A stretch of DNA of 64,000 nt from Siphonodentalium dalli (taxonomy: Eukaryota; Mollusca; Scaphopoda; Gadilida; Siphonodentaliidae), in contig CP136066.1 of the NCBI GenBank assembly GCA_032622095.1, positions 41,181,835 through 41,245,834 on the forward strand. The letters run 5' to 3'. The position numbers were made by a program, and so were the translations under genes. Below the pieces are notes generated by a model that was not told the DNA's origin, did not search any database, and saw only the letters and a program-made list of their open reading frames with translations. Shown in pieces: positions 1 through 11,229 of this stretch (positions are counted from its first letter, which is position 1; the number at the start of each line of letters is the position of its first letter).

Positions 1-402
<402 letters not shown>

Positions 403-474
403 GTTCAGATAATAAGTTCAACAAGTTCAACAAACGATCATATATAGGTCGTTTATTGAACTTATTATCTAAAC
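403..474. repeat. Short foldback (hairpin) sequence
   Basis: The left arm (GTTCAGATAATAAGTTCAA) is the near-perfect reverse complement of the right arm (TTGAACTTATTATCTAAAC), with an inner AAACGAT/TCGTTT pairing. The left arm carries an extra ACAAGTTCA repeat. It is probably a MITE remnant or an isolated palindrome. No target duplication was identified. Confidence 0.7.
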
Positions 475-585
475 ATTTCGCGCAATAAATAGGGCTCCTT
501 CTGAACTTTTATTTAACTATCGTCTGCTTTTATCATCTTAACATCACAGGCCCCTGGGGGAAATAGCAGACATATCAATATATAC

Positions 586-1800
586 TATAACAGTAAGTTC
601 TATAACTGAAAGGTTCACAAGTCCGATTTTGGGAAAAAACACACCATCTATCATATTGCTCACATATTCTCAATATCGTTCAAATCAGTCACAATATATT
701 TCAGTATATCTTATTGGCCATGAAATTTCCTTTCTTTTGATGTATAATTCCATAATATCAAATGAGGGAAGTCGAGGCATCGTACCGAAAATTTGCGATA
801 TCTACATGCAATTTAGGAGTAAAACGGGTTGTCAGTCTTCCTGTCTGCCTAATATATTCAATAATTCTAAAATAAAATGTCAACTCAGCCAAAATATGCC
901 CCAGTGTGTGTTATAGGGCCCCAGTGTATGTTATAGGACCCCAGTGTATGTTATAGGACCCAGTGTATGTTATAGGACCCCAGTGTATGTTATAGGACCC
1001 CAGTGTATGTTATAGGGCCCCAAGTGTATGTTATAGGACCCCAGTGTATGTTATTGGACCCCAGTGTATGTTATAGGACCTCAGTGTATGTTATAGGACC
1101 CAGTGTATGTTATAGGGCCCCAGTGTATGTTATAGGACCCCAGTGTATGTTATAGGGCCCCAGTGTATGTTATAGGACCCCTGTTTATGTTATATGACCC
1201 CAGTGTATGTTATAGTACCCCAGTGTATGTTATAGGACCCCAGTGTATGTTATAGGACCCCAGTGGTATGTTATAGGACCCCAGTGTATGTTATGTTATG
1301 TTATAGTACCCCCAGTGTATGTTATAGGACCCCAGTGTATGTTATAGGGACCCCATGCAGTGTATGTTATAGGGCCCCCCGTGTATGTTATAGGACCCCA
1401 ATGTATGTTATAGGACCCCAGTGTATGTTATAGGGCATAAAATTATCTTTCGTTTGATATATGACTTGACGAGGGTTATTTAAGCGAAGTCGACATATCC
1501 CGCGGGGAATTCGCAGGTTCGGCAATTGTGATCGCAAGAATTGAATTGTGTCCGTGTATAACTTACCGGACAGGGAGACTGACGACCCGCTTTTCGTTGG
1601 AAGGTTCTGCTAGTTTTCGATACGATATCTCGACTTCCCTTCGTTTGATACTATCGAAATACACACAAAAAGAAAGCATGGCCAATAAGGCACAATGAAA
1701 TATATTGTGACTGAGAAGAAAGATTTTGAGATCTGTGAGCAATATGATAGATGGTGTGTTTTTTAACCAAATCGGACTTGTGAACATTGTCACTGTTATA
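586..1800. mobile_element. TIR element with minisatellite core (non-autonomous)
   Basis: The left about 250 bp (586-850) is matched in inverted orientation by the right about 240 bp (1561-1800). Outer ends read TATAACAGT and ACTGTTATA, and shared blocks include CACCATCTATCATATTGCTC. The centre is filled by a 20-bp minisatellite. The TA at each edge would fit a Tc1/mariner-type TA target duplication, but that is inference. No transposase frame is present. Confidence 0.72.
899..1436. repeat. 20-bp minisatellite
   Basis: About 26 tandem copies of a 20-bp unit, CCCCAGTGTATGTTATAGGA, with single-base variants and short indels (for example an inserted TTATG near 1300). It occupies the core of the surrounding inverted-repeat element. 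Confidence 0.97.
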
Positions 1801-2915
1801 CAGGGACGTGGCTAGATGGTCCTCCGTTGGGGGGGTGTCCAGCTTGGGAAATTACAACTGCACCCCCCCCCCCTTGAGTCAGATTCAGACCAACACAAGT
1901 TTTTGCATAATTCCATTTACACCCACCCCCTTGTACCCCAGTCAGGCCTAATTTCCTATATATTCATAAGCCATGGTTCTATATTCCCGGTATGAGAACA
2001 TTCAGATATTTTAACCTGAAAATTGCAACAAACAAAAATATAACTAATGGGCCTAATTCCAGACAAATGCAAACAGCTACGGACAAGAGACCAGGACAAC
2101 CATGGTCGGCTGGTGTGAGAAAATTTTGAAAATTATACAAGAAAATCGCAAATCCTAGCATCTAGACTGGCCTCAACTGAAACTTTCTTAGTTTTGGAAA
2201 TTTCAAACCTCATACTCCCCCCCTCCAGTTGGAAAATTCTTCAACTGATAACCATTTCTGTCCACAAGTTTGACCAAATGTAGTAACATATTGTTTTGCT
2301 AAACTAATTAGCAGTTTTGTATTGGCCATGGGGATGGGACAATGACACACTGGGCCCGACCATGGTGCGGCCCGGTGTGCGAAAATTTTGAAATCTGAAC
2401 AAGAAAATCGCAAAATCCTAACATCTAGACTAGCCTCAAGCCTTCCTACTGTTGGAAAATTCAAACCCTACACCCCCACTTAGGTTAGAAAATTTCCAAC
2501 TGATGACAATTCCAATGACAATGTTGACCAAATGTATGACAATATTGTTTTCTTAAATTAACTAGAAGTTTTTGACTGGCCACGGGGGAGGGACCAGGAC
2601 ACAAGCTTTCCAAGTGTTGGAAATTTCCAACCTGCCACCCCCCTAAGGTTGGAAAATTTCCAACTGATGACAATTTCTGTCCAAATATTTGACCAAAAAT
2701 AGGAACATATGCAAATATTGGTCCAAAAACAATAAATTCCCCCAATAAATTGTTTTATAATCAAACTACAAGAATATTTTCAACCTATTGTTGGTGTGAA
2801 ATTTCCAACTAATGTTTTGGCAGGTATGAAAATTCCAACTGTTAAAAATTTTGACCAAAGTTGGGGGGGGGGGGGGGTGAGACACCCCCCAAACTCCCCT
2901 GTCGCCACGTCTCTG
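1801..2915. mobile_element. CAGGGACGTGGC-ended TIR element, copy 1
   Basis: It starts CAGGGACGTGGC and ends GCCACGTCTCTG, giving 12-bp TIRs with one mismatch. Just inside lie long G or C runs (near 1830, 1863 and 2866). The interior has repeated TTGGAAATTTCCAAC-like palindromes and two partial internal repeats (about 2095-2480 and 2480-2700). The flanks share TGTTATA (1794-1800 and 2918-2924), an imperfectly placed 7-bp duplication that would suit a hAT-like insertion into the end of the preceding element. Related copies lie at 11230-11951 and 39030-39700. No coding capacity. Confidence 0.7.
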
Positions 2916-3890
2916 TGTGTTATAGTATATATTGGTATATCTTATATTTATCCCCAGGGGCCTGTGCTTAACATCCCTCCAAATGAATAATGAACCATTC
3001 CGATGATGTACACTTTTTGACTGACAGGATGGTAGAATCTATTTACTAGTAGTATAGAAAGGTGTACAATAAAATGTCTAAGCCAATTTTCTCACAGATG
3101 CTTGGAATCAACATTATTCGATTCATTTATTAAACGCATCGCGACGAACCACATACACGATGGTCCAAAATAATCTGTTCAGGATAAGCACAAGAGCAGA
3201 AGAACATTATAATTGATCGGTGCATGTACGATGATAGCATAAACACTCTTTACACAGGTGATATTTTGTTCTTTTGGAAGGTTGACACAAATCGGAAAGT
3301 GAATTTCTCACCACCAACACATGTCATCCATATAGGATCAAACTCCCTTTTCATACTCTCGGAATAAAGGAATAATTTCTTGATTTTAGGGAGACCATGT
3401 AACAGTGTTCCACATACACGATCGGTTCATGTCTGTCTCCAGAGAACTACATGTGAAAATACTGTTATCGCTGAGAAGCTCGATCATCTTCTACAGGGAC
3501 ATCAGATTCCATTGTATCTATTATTGCTGAAATTGCACCAATTTGTTTTCTTCAATCGCCAGTCTTCTGGGTTCGTCGCAGATATCATGCCTTTGCTATG
3601 TCAGTACGACATTTTCAATGTTATCCTAGAATATATATAGATACTGGATTCTTTCCTGCATGGTAAAATGGAATGGAAAAAAACTCGTGAAAGCTTCAAT
3701 CGCTGCTCACTACAGACAGGGGTGCTAATATACACTCTGTTTCATCTGACACTCATCTCGAATTCTTTCTGAAATGTCACGCCGATCCTCTGTCTTCTTG
3801 GCGGTGTTAAGATGGGATCGTGTTACCACTACCAGAACCTAACATTTTAAACATGTTTTACGCTGGTAGCGCATAAGCTGATATGATCGA
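2916..3890. other. No confidently recognised feature
   Basis: An 86-codon open frame ends at 3640. A pyrimidine-poor acceptor-like site (ATTTTAG) lies at about 3389, but no frame resembles a known protein. I do not call an exon. Confidence 0.4.
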
Positions 3891-3904
3891 ATCAAGTAAA
3901 TATA

Positions 3905-4655
3905 GGATACCCCCCCTGGTCAAGTGGTCCTGATATACAGTGTGCTATGATGTTGGCGGGTCCTGCTGAATTGCTATGTATGCTGCTGGTCGGAGGGCAA
4001 CAGCACCGTACGTTATTTTTATAGTTGTCATTTTTACGGTGTTTGGCTATTCCGACAGATTTGGGAAAAAGCGAGTGTCTGCATGTATGAAACATTGAAG
4101 AACATATCTATTTTTAAATAATTAATAATGGCTGCCCTGGTTTTTTTGCCAAACGAATTGAATAGCCATCTTGATTATAGTCGATTTTCAACAATAAATA
4201 CAAAAAATATTAAAATATTTCGCAATAGATATGTTTTTGAATGTTTGATACTAGCTCATATATGACTTTTCCTTGATATGTTCAGATTATCCGAACACCA
4301 TTAAAATGACAATGTTAGAAAAAATAACGGTACTTTTTATTAACAGCATCAGTTTGCCCTATAACAGCAGCATAGCAACCCAGCAGAACCATCCATCGTC
4401 ATAGCACATTAGCATGACCACTTAACAAGAGCTGGGTATCTAGTGGTTATGTTCTAATATATATATTATGTTCTCGAATATTCCATAGACACTGGTTATT
4501 TCTCAACTCGGTCGTGGATTAGCCAAACGCCGGGAAAATGACAGCTTTAGAAAAATATAACGGTACTATTCCTTAAAGGCATCAGTTTGCTCCACCAACA
4601 TTATAGCAATTCAGCAGGACCCACCAAATCCAACTCAAATTAGCAGGAACACTTT
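3905..4655. repeat. Three diverged copies of an about 150-bp repeat
   Basis: Copies lie at about 3905-4060 (minus), 4265-4425 (plus) and 4515-4655 (plus). They share in order a CCAAACxCC box, AAAATGACA, AATAACGGTAC, CATCAGTTTGC, and a TAGCAACCCAGCAG-like stretch. Divergence is high, so this is an old repeat. Its superfamily was not identified. Confidence 0.65.
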
Positions 4656-5084
4656 TTTTGTGTTTTGTGGATACATGTTATACATGTAAAGCCTTTTCTA
4701 AAAGGAAAATTCTTCTTGTTTCGATTGGTATCGTGCGGTATACTTCTCACATTGGAACAATTAACACTCAGCAGGAACACTTAATCGCGACTGGCCTAAC
4801 TTAGGCGGAAGGGGTCACTCTCACTAAAAAGGCATGAAAGGTACACGAGTTTTGAACATGTGTTGAAGGGTTCATAGGTTTTGAACATGTGCTGAAGGGT
4901 TCACAGGCTTTGAAATCTCGTTCTAAATGCCGTTTAGTTTTTGCGTCTGCTAAAAATGATTTATGTTAGAGAATAATCGTTTATGTTACAGTGAAACTTA
5001 AAATGAACTGAAAACAAACTGCTGATGGGCGCCAGACTTTCAAGAACACATTTGAAGTAACCGCGTTGGCACATATAGCATACC

Positions 5085-5297
5085 CAGTGTATCTTTCAGC
5101 ACATTTTAAAACCCTGTGTACCCTTCAGCACATTTTCAAACCCTCTGTACCCTTCAGCACATTTTCAAACCATGTGTACCCTTCAGCACATTTTCAAACG
5201 CTGTGGGCCTTTCAGCACATTTTCAAACCCTGTGTACCCTTCAGCACATTTTCAAACCTTTTGTGCCCTTCAGCACATTTTCAAACCATGTGTACCC
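5085..5297 (+). repeat. 29-bp minisatellite, left part
   Basis: About seven copies of a CAGCACATTTTCAAACCCTG + TGTACCCTT unit. The array stops within a unit at TACCC, where the LTR begins, and resumes at 9986 with ACCCTTC. Because 29 is not a multiple of 3, it gives overlapping open frames in several phases. These are artefacts. Confidence 0.95.
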
Positions 5298-5456
5298 TGT
5301 AATGTTCTTAGTATGTTCCGTTTCATGCGAACCGGGTATTCCGGATTATTAAGTAAACCAATATGTCAGCGTCCAGGTTTGCAATAAACGTGTTCTCAAT
5401 TTGATCAACCAATTCTATTTAAATGCTAACCAATTAAACCACCAGCAACATCATAT
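5298..5456 (+). repeat. 5' LTR of the gypsy element
   Basis: 159 bp, starting TGTAATGTTC and ending CATCATAT, unusually short for a gypsy LTR. It contains an AATAAA-like signal (GCAATAAACG). Identical by eye to 9827-9985. The end could be placed one base earlier. Confidence 0.95.
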
Positions 5457-5470
5457 TGGCGACCGAGGAT
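5457..5470 (+). promoter_or_regulatory. Primer-binding site
   Basis: TGGCGACCGAGGAT lies immediately after the 5' LTR. A TGGCGACC start is typical of tRNA-primed gypsy-group elements. I did not determine which tRNA matches. Confidence 0.8.
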
Positions 5471-5516
5471 AACTATCGATACCCGATAGAGCCCACATAT
5501 ACCGTCCTGACCAAAT

Positions 5517-8500
5517 ATGTGTGCTGCAATACCCGATTTTCCGACTTTTGATCCAAGTCCAGAGGCCGGCGGCGTTGGCGTGCGTTGGGAAAAATGGGCC
5601 AAGAAGTTTAAAAACCTACTTGTGGCTATGAGCATTGCTGATGCAGCCCGACAACGAGCCCCACTCCTTCATTATGTGGGTGACGAAGTCGTGGACATTT
5701 TTGAAACATTACCAAATACAAATTTGCCCGCTGTTGTTGATCCCAATGATGCTCGATCAACATTTGATGTGGCTATAGAAGCTTTAAATCAACACTTCAC
5801 ACCACAAAGGAACAGGGAAATGGAGATTCACATCTTCCGGAAATCTGACCAGAGCCCTGATGAGACTGTTGATATATTTCACACCCGTCTAAAGAGGCTT
5901 GCGAAGTACTGTGAGTTCACCGAAGAGGACCGAGAGATAAAAACACAGATAATACAGGGATGCATTTCATCGAAGCTACGACAAGATGCTCTGCGTGACG
6001 GTAACATGACACTCAAACAATTACTTGACAAAGCTCGTGCAGAAGAAGCCGCTGTGAAGCACACCAGGGAAATGGAATCGCCAAAATCTAGAGACGTCAA
6101 TGTTATTTCAAAACACAAATCACCTCATACCGGTTATCGTCGACATGACAAACAGTTCGACTCATCACACTACCGTGACCAACCAGTCCGACCAAAATAC
6201 AGTCAGCGAAACACCAAATGTGGATTGTGTGGTGGAAATTACCCCCACCCTGGAGGAAGAACAGGATGTCCCGCCTACGGAAAACAATGCATGGCGTGTC
6301 TTCGTTTTGATCATTTTAAGGCTGTATGCAGGTCAACAACAAAACCACCACCACCTGGCCCACCGCGTCGAGATCGAAATGTGAAGAACCATCACCAAAA
6401 CCGAAATAATCAAAAAATCAGAACATTAACTGCAGATATGAAGAAGACTAACCTGTCAGACAAGTCGTCGAGTGAAAGTGAGGCTGAATATGTCTTCGCG
6501 ATCCGTGGTCGAAATCAACCGACATTCAATGTTCAACTGAATGGATCTCTGATTAACATGATAGCCGATTCTGGAGCTGGTATTAATGTGCTAGATGAAC
6601 ATGACTTTCACACACTGACAAATCAACCGACACTGATGAAATCAGAAACCAAGATTTATCCATACGGTGCAACAAAACCAATCGTGACTCTTGGAAAATT
6701 CTCAGCTGAAATAAAAGTGGGTAATAGAGAAGTTTCAGACACAGTTTATGTAGTTCCAGGAAAGTTTGGTTCGCTTCTGTCTTGTGAAACTGCAGTAAAG
6801 CTTGAACTAATAAAATTTGCACCTCACATCAACTCTGTATCAACTGAGACCACCGATAACATCGACTTGTTGCTAAATGAATATGAACATCTTTTCAATG
6901 GAATTGGTAAGCTGAAAGATTACCAAGTGAAACTACACATTGATGAAAGCATTCAACCAGTAGCACAACCACACCGCAGAATTCCCTTTCATATGAGGAA
7001 GCAAGTTGAAGAACAACTGGAGCGTGATGAGAAAATGGGGATAATAGAGACTATTGAGGGTCCAACTCCATGGGTTTCACCTTGTGTGATCGTTCCAAAA
7101 TCGACACCAGGTCAAGTGCGACTTTGCATAGATATGCGCGCAGCTAACCAAGCAATACAACGAGAAAGACACATTATGCCGACCGTCGATGATATAATCC
7201 ACGATATCAATGGCGCAACCGTGTTTTCGAAATTGGATCTGGTCCAGGCGTACAATCAGTTAGAGCTATCACCTGATTCACGACACATTACAACATTTTC
7301 GACACATATTGGACTACGACGCTACAAGAGATTAATGTTCGGGGTCAACATGGCCAGTGAAATATTTCAAAACGTTATCCGCGAAACACTGAGTGGTCTT
7401 CATGGTGTAATGAATCTTAGCGATGATATCCTGATATATGCGGAGACCAAAAAACAACATGATTTGAATCTCCGTGCAGTCATGGAACGTCTGAGTGAAC
7501 GCGGCTTAACCTTAAATCGCGAAAAGTGCCGATTCCAAAAATCTCGACTTGAGTTTTATGGATTTGTGTTCAGCTCAGCAGGGATGGAACCAGACCCAAG
7601 AAAAATTGATGCGATTGTAAACGTCGCGACACCAAAATCTGTTGGCGAAGTACGGAGTTTTTTAGGAATGGTGAATTACACGTCGCGGTTCATAAAAGAC
7701 TATGCAACTATCACACACCCACTCCGTGAGCTAACAAGGAAAAATGTGAAGTACGATTGGAGACAGAAACATGACACTGCGATGGCGAAACTCAGAAGTG
7801 CACTGTCATCATCACCAGTCATGACATATTTTGACACCTCAAAAGAAACCACCATTGTTGTCGACGCGAGCCCTGTTGGAATTGCTGCGATGCTAACACA
7901 GAAAGACACCAAGACTGATGAATCCCGTATTGTCTCATACGCCAGTCGATCGCTAACACCAGTAGAGCAGCGCTATTCCCAAACTGAACGCGAAGGTCTT
8001 GGAGTTATTTGGTCATGCGAACATTTTCACCTTTACGTTTATGGAAAGCCATTCACCATAATCACAGATCACAAACCGCTACTCGGAATCTTTGGAAATC
8101 CAAATTCTAAACCATCTGCGAGGTTGGAACGATGGACACTACGTCTACAACCATATGAAATGACATTAAAATTTTCACCAGGCAAAGATAACCCAGTTGA
8201 CTATCTGTCACGTCATCCGATGAGTGCCGACACACCGCAAAGTGACACTCGTGCTACCAAAGTAGCAGAAGAATACATTAACTTTCTGGCTTTACATGCC
8301 GTACCAAAAGCGATGACAATCGATGAAATTCGCGAAGCTGTAAAGAATGACGAGACACTCCAAAATGTGATAAAATTCGTACAACACGATGACTGGGACA
8401 ACAGTTTGTGTAAAAGTTCATTGTACAGCAGTTTCTACAATGTACGAAGTGACCTTGCATCAGACAGCAATGGAAGTCTCCTCCTTCGAAATAATCGACT

Positions 8501-9638
8501 TGTGATCCCTGAGTCACTACAAGACCGTGTGATTTCACTCGCGCACCAAGGGCATCAGGGTATAGTAAAAACGAAACGTCTGATTCGAGAGAAAGTTTGG
8601 TTCCCTAACATTGACAAGATGGTGGAAAATCGTGTAAAATCATGCATTCCTTGCCAAGCTTCAAACCCGATATCGAATGCTGAACCGTTGAAAATGTCAC
8701 CGCTACCTGATGGACCGTGGCAATCGTTGAGCGCAGATTTCTGGGGACCGACACCAACTGGAGAGTACCTGCTAGTCATCGTTGACGACTATTCTCGATT
8801 TCCAATAGTTGAAATTGTACGATCAACCGCAGCCAAAACTGTGATTCCAGTATTCGACAAGATATTTTCTTTGTTCGGTGTGTGTAATATCTTGAAAACC
8901 GACAATGGACCACCATTCAACTCTAATGACATGAGAACATTTGCTGAACATCTGGGATTCAAACACCGGAAAGTAACCCCGTATTGGCCGAAAGCAAATG
9001 GAGAAGTCGAAAGGTTCATGCGTACTCTCAAACGAACAATAACTGCTAGTAACGCAGAGAAGCAGCCTTGGAAACAGAGACTGTACTCATTCCTGAGAAA
9101 TTATCGAGCGACCCCTCATTCCACGCTTGATAAGTCACCATCCGAGTTACTGTTGGGTAGATCAATCAAAACTACACTACCAGAGACTTTTAATCCTGTA
9201 ATCGATGAACAGTTACAACAGAGAGATAGATTGGCGAAGGAGAAGATGAAAGAAAGAGCCGACAAGAATGCTAGAGATAGTGACATTTGTGTTGGTGACA
9301 CTGTTATTGTGAAACAAATCCGTAAGAACAAACTTGATACACCATTCAATCCAACACCATATCTTGTTATTGCTGTAAAAGGATCCATGATAACTGCTGA
9401 AAATAACATTCACAGAATAACCCGTAACAGTTCTCACTTCAAACGTGTATACATACCATACGAACATTGTGAAGAACCAGTTGACTCGAGTGATCAGTCA
9501 TTAAACGATGCCAACGATGCTGATGGAAATGACAATCAGGTTGATAACAGTATTGTGCTAAATGACACAGGAGAAGCCAGGAGACCGAGTCGTAACAGAA
9601 AGGCACCAGCATATCTGGATGATTATGACTGTGACTAA
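5517..9638 (+). CDS. Gag-Pol polyprotein of the gypsy element
   Basis: A single 1,373-residue frame encodes all enzymes needed for retrotransposition. Gag occupies about residues 1-230. Two zinc knuckles follow: a CX2C...H...C variant near 234-250 and a canonical CX2CX4HX4C near 259-272. The aspartic protease has an ADSGAG active site near 350. Reverse transcriptase spans about 490-720 with FSKLDLVQAYNQ and the SDDIL catalytic box near 635. RNase H begins near 780 (VVDASPVG, then a SQTERE motif and TDHKPL). Integrase has an HHCC finger near 1010-1048 and a D,D,E core (ADFWGP about 1074, DNGPPF about 1130, GEVERF about 1163). The first ATG after the primer-binding site was taken as the start. 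There is no frameshift between gag and pol, unlike many gypsy elements. The frame appears intact. Confidence 0.97.
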   Translation: MCAAIPDFPTFDPSPEAGGVGVRWEKWAKKFKNLLVAMSIADAARQRAPLLHYVGDEVVDIFETLPNTNLPAVVDPNDARSTFDVAIEALNQHFTPQRNREMEIHIFRKSDQSPDETVDIFHTRLKRLAKYCEFTEEDREIKTQIIQGCISSKLRQDALRDGNMTLKQLLDKARAEEAAVKHTREMESPKSRDVNVISKHKSPHTGYRRHDKQFDSSHYRDQPVRPKYSQRNTKCGLCGGNYPHPGGRTGCPAYGKQCMACLRFDHFKAVCRSTTKPPPPGPPRRDRNVKNHHQNRNNQKIRTLTADMKKTNLSDKSSSESEAEYVFAIRGRNQPTFNVQLNGSLINMIADSGAGINVLDEHDFHTLTNQPTLMKSETKIYPYGATKPIVTLGKFSAEIKVGNREVSDTVYVVPGKFGSLLSCETAVKLELIKFAPHINSVSTETTDNIDLLLNEYEHLFNGIGKLKDYQVKLHIDESIQPVAQPHRRIPFHMRKQVEEQLERDEKMGIIETIEGPTPWVSPCVIVPKSTPGQVRLCIDMRAANQAIQRERHIMPTVDDIIHDINGATVFSKLDLVQAYNQLELSPDSRHITTFSTHIGLRRYKRLMFGVNMASEIFQNVIRETLSGLHGVMNLSDDILIYAETKKQHDLNLRAVMERLSERGLTLNREKCRFQKSRLEFYGFVFSSAGMEPDPRKIDAIVNVATPKSVGEVRSFLGMVNYTSRFIKDYATITHPLRELTRKNVKYDWRQKHDTAMAKLRSALSSSPVMTYFDTSKETTIVVDASPVGIAAMLTQKDTKTDESRIVSYASRSLTPVEQRYSQTEREGLGVIWSCEHFHLYVYGKPFTIITDHKPLLGIFGNPNSKPSARLERWTLRLQPYEMTLKFSPGKDNPVDYLSRHPMSADTPQSDTRATKVAEEYINFLALHAVPKAMTIDEIREAVKNDETLQNVIKFVQHDDWDNSLCKSSLYSSFYNVRSDLASDSNGSLLLRNNRLVIPESLQDRVISLAHQGHQGIVKTKRLIREKVWFPNIDKMVENRVKSCIPCQASNPISNAEPLKMSPLPDGPWQSLSADFWGPTPTGEYLLVIVDDYSRFPIVEIVRSTAAKTVIPVFDKIFSLFGVCNILKTDNGPPFNSNDMRTFAEHLGFKHRKVTPYWPKANGEVERFMRTLKRTITASNAEKQPWKQRLYSFLRNYRATPHSTLDKSPSELLLGRSIKTTLPETFNPVIDEQLQQRDRLAKEKMKERADKNARDSDICVGDTVIVKQIRKNKLDTPFNPTPYLVIAVKGSMITAENNIHRITRNSSHFKRVYIPYEHCEEPVDSSDQSLNDANDADGNDNQVDNSIVLNDTGEARRPSRNRKAPAYLDDYDCD

Positions 9639-9811
9639 AATATTAGTCTTGAGTAGTTATGGTGATCGTTACTGTTTGGGCTTCAACTAGAGTTATACGA
9701 ACTGTTAATGCTTTTCATTTTACACATAGAAGTTTTCATTTCACTACTAAGTAGTAATCACACTAGTAGAGTTTAGATCTTGTTTTTGTTTAAATGTTTT
9801 TTCAAATCCTT

Positions 9812-9826
9812 TAAGGTAGATAGGGA
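9812..9826 (+). promoter_or_regulatory. Polypurine tract
   Basis: AAGGTAGATAGGGA directly precedes the 3' LTR, the expected position of the plus-strand primer. It is interrupted by two T residues. Confidence 0.65.
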
Positions 9827-9985
9827 TGTAATGTTCTTAGTATGTTCCGTTTCATGCGAACCGGGTATTCCGGATTATTAAGTAAACCAATATGTCAGCG
9901 TCCAGGTTTGCAATAAACGTGTTCTCAATTTGATCAACCAATTCTATTTAAATGCTAACCAATTAAACCACCAGCAACATCATAT
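9827..9985 (+). repeat. 3' LTR of the gypsy element
   Basis: Identical by eye to the 5' LTR over 159 bp. It is followed by ACCC, matching the bases before the 5' LTR. Confidence 0.95.
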
Positions 9986-10270
9986 ACCCTTCAACACATT
10001 TGCAAACCCTGTGTGCCTTTCAGCACATTTTCAAACCCTGTGTACCCTTCAGCACATTTTCAAACCTTTTGTGCCCTTCAGCACATTTTCAAACCATGTG
10101 TACCCTTCAGCACATTTTAAAACGCTGTGTGCCTTTCAGCACATTTTCAAACCCTGTGTACCGTTCAGCACATTTTCAAACCTTGTGTACCCTTCAGCAC
10201 ATTTTCAAACCATGTGTACCCTTCAACACATGTGCAAACCCCGTGTACCCTTCAGCAAATTTTAAAACCT
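9986..10270 (+). repeat. 29-bp minisatellite, right part
   Basis: Continuation of the array before the gypsy element, about ten variable units. It ends near TTTAAAACC, before a T-run and the right end of the host TIR element. Confidence 0.95.
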
Positions 10271-10452
10271 CTTATATCAGCACTTATTTTTTTTTTGGTG
10301 AGAGTGCCCCCTTCAGCCTCACTTAGACTGAGTGGTGAAGTCCTGCGTTCCAAACAAGTTCCATGCAGAGTTCTGTCCCCTGTTACGCAGGACTTAACTC
10401 TGCCAGCACCTACACATTATGTGAAGAAATAGCACATTTATTTATTTGAGAC

Positions 10453-10556
10453 TTTTGTAGGTTACAATTCATTCTGCATTATTCTGAGAAACTGAACTGT
10501 CCATATTCATTTGAAAATTATCTAGATCAAGCCAGAATGAATTGTAACTGACAAAA
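10453..10556. mobile_element. Small foldback MITE
   Basis: TTTTGTAGGTTACAATTCAT and its inverse ATGAATTGTAACTGACAAAA flank about 55 bp. The arms are about 24-28 bp with a few mismatches. Only about 104 bp in total, so superfamily assignment is not possible. Confidence 0.65.
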
Positions 10557-10844
10557 CACTTGAATAAAAAATGTTAGATTTAACTAAGAAAATACACATG
10601 CCGGCAGCGGTCAGACATAGCGTAGCGAGGGGACTGAACTCTGTTTTGCAGCTTGCGTTCCGAATTGCCTGTTTCTGGGACATTGAAAATGTGCACCATC
10701 ATTATTCCTGAAACGACTTCAATCTCTACCAGAATGCACCAGTCATACTTCCTTTCTGACTCTGCCATCGGCTGGGTACTTGTTTGTGGTTTCTATATTT
10801 AACGTGGGGTTTTCCAGCCAAAATGGCGAAAACCGATCGCCCCC
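10557..10844. other. No recognisable feature
   Basis: No gene or repeat recognised. Confidence 0.4.
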
Positions 10845-11229
10845 GAGTCGTTATTTCTTGAGAATCAGGATTCAGAATCAGAATCCGCTTATGGGGGCGG
10901 GGCTAATTTCCGATTCTAGGTCAGATTTTGAAATCCACGTGGTCTCCGATACTATGTTTAATGTTCTCCCAGCGTCAAACATGGCTCATGTATTTGGCAC
11001 AAGTATCATTTGTATCTTATATTTATAAAGTTAATGTTTGTTGTGAAAGTCATGGTTTTCTTCTATGTGTATATACATGGCACCTAATTAGCTGCCAATC
11101 CGACTTAATCGCATCTTTGTTTCAAGTTAAAGTGTGTTTATTGATGAGGGCAAGCATTTCTAACAGCTCTGGTCTCCTGAATCAAATTCCGAAGACGTTG
11201 TGGAGAACATACGAAACTTGCCAGTTGTA

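Larger units (their letters stand above)
5298..9985 (+). mobile_element. Complete Ty3/gypsy LTR retrotransposon
   Basis: A 4,688-bp element with 159-bp LTRs identical by eye, a primer-binding site, one uninterrupted gag-pol frame and a purine-rich tract before the 3' LTR. The flanking ACCC (5294-5297 and 9986-9989; TACCC if the last LTR bases are assigned differently) is a target-site duplication inside a minisatellite unit. Identical LTRs and an open frame indicate very recent insertion and possible autonomy. Pol order protease-RT-RNase H-integrase defines the Ty3/gypsy (Metaviridae) group. No env-like frame. Confidence 0.96.
4792..10330. mobile_element. TIR/minisatellite element interrupted by a gypsy retrotransposon
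   Basis: Left end 4792-4822 (AGGCGGAAGGGGTCACTCTC) is matched in inverse by 10300-10330 (GAGAGTGCCCCCTTCAGCCT). Minisatellite units of about 29 bp run inverted just inside the left end (4838-4915) and forward from 5085 up to the gypsy insertion and again after it (9986-10270). I infer a single TIR element with a minisatellite core, later split at 5297/9986 by the retrotransposon. TIR similarity is about 75%, so this is an old insertion. Confidence 0.6.

Noticed and set aside
3380-3640. 86-codon frame preceded by an acceptor-like ATTTTAG
   Set aside because: No recognisable domain, no matching donor, and no phase partner for the receptor exon at 14714.
5066-10326. Open frames rich in FSTFSN and SAHFQT on both sides of the gypsy element
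   Set aside because: Products of the 29-bp minisatellite in three phases, not genes.
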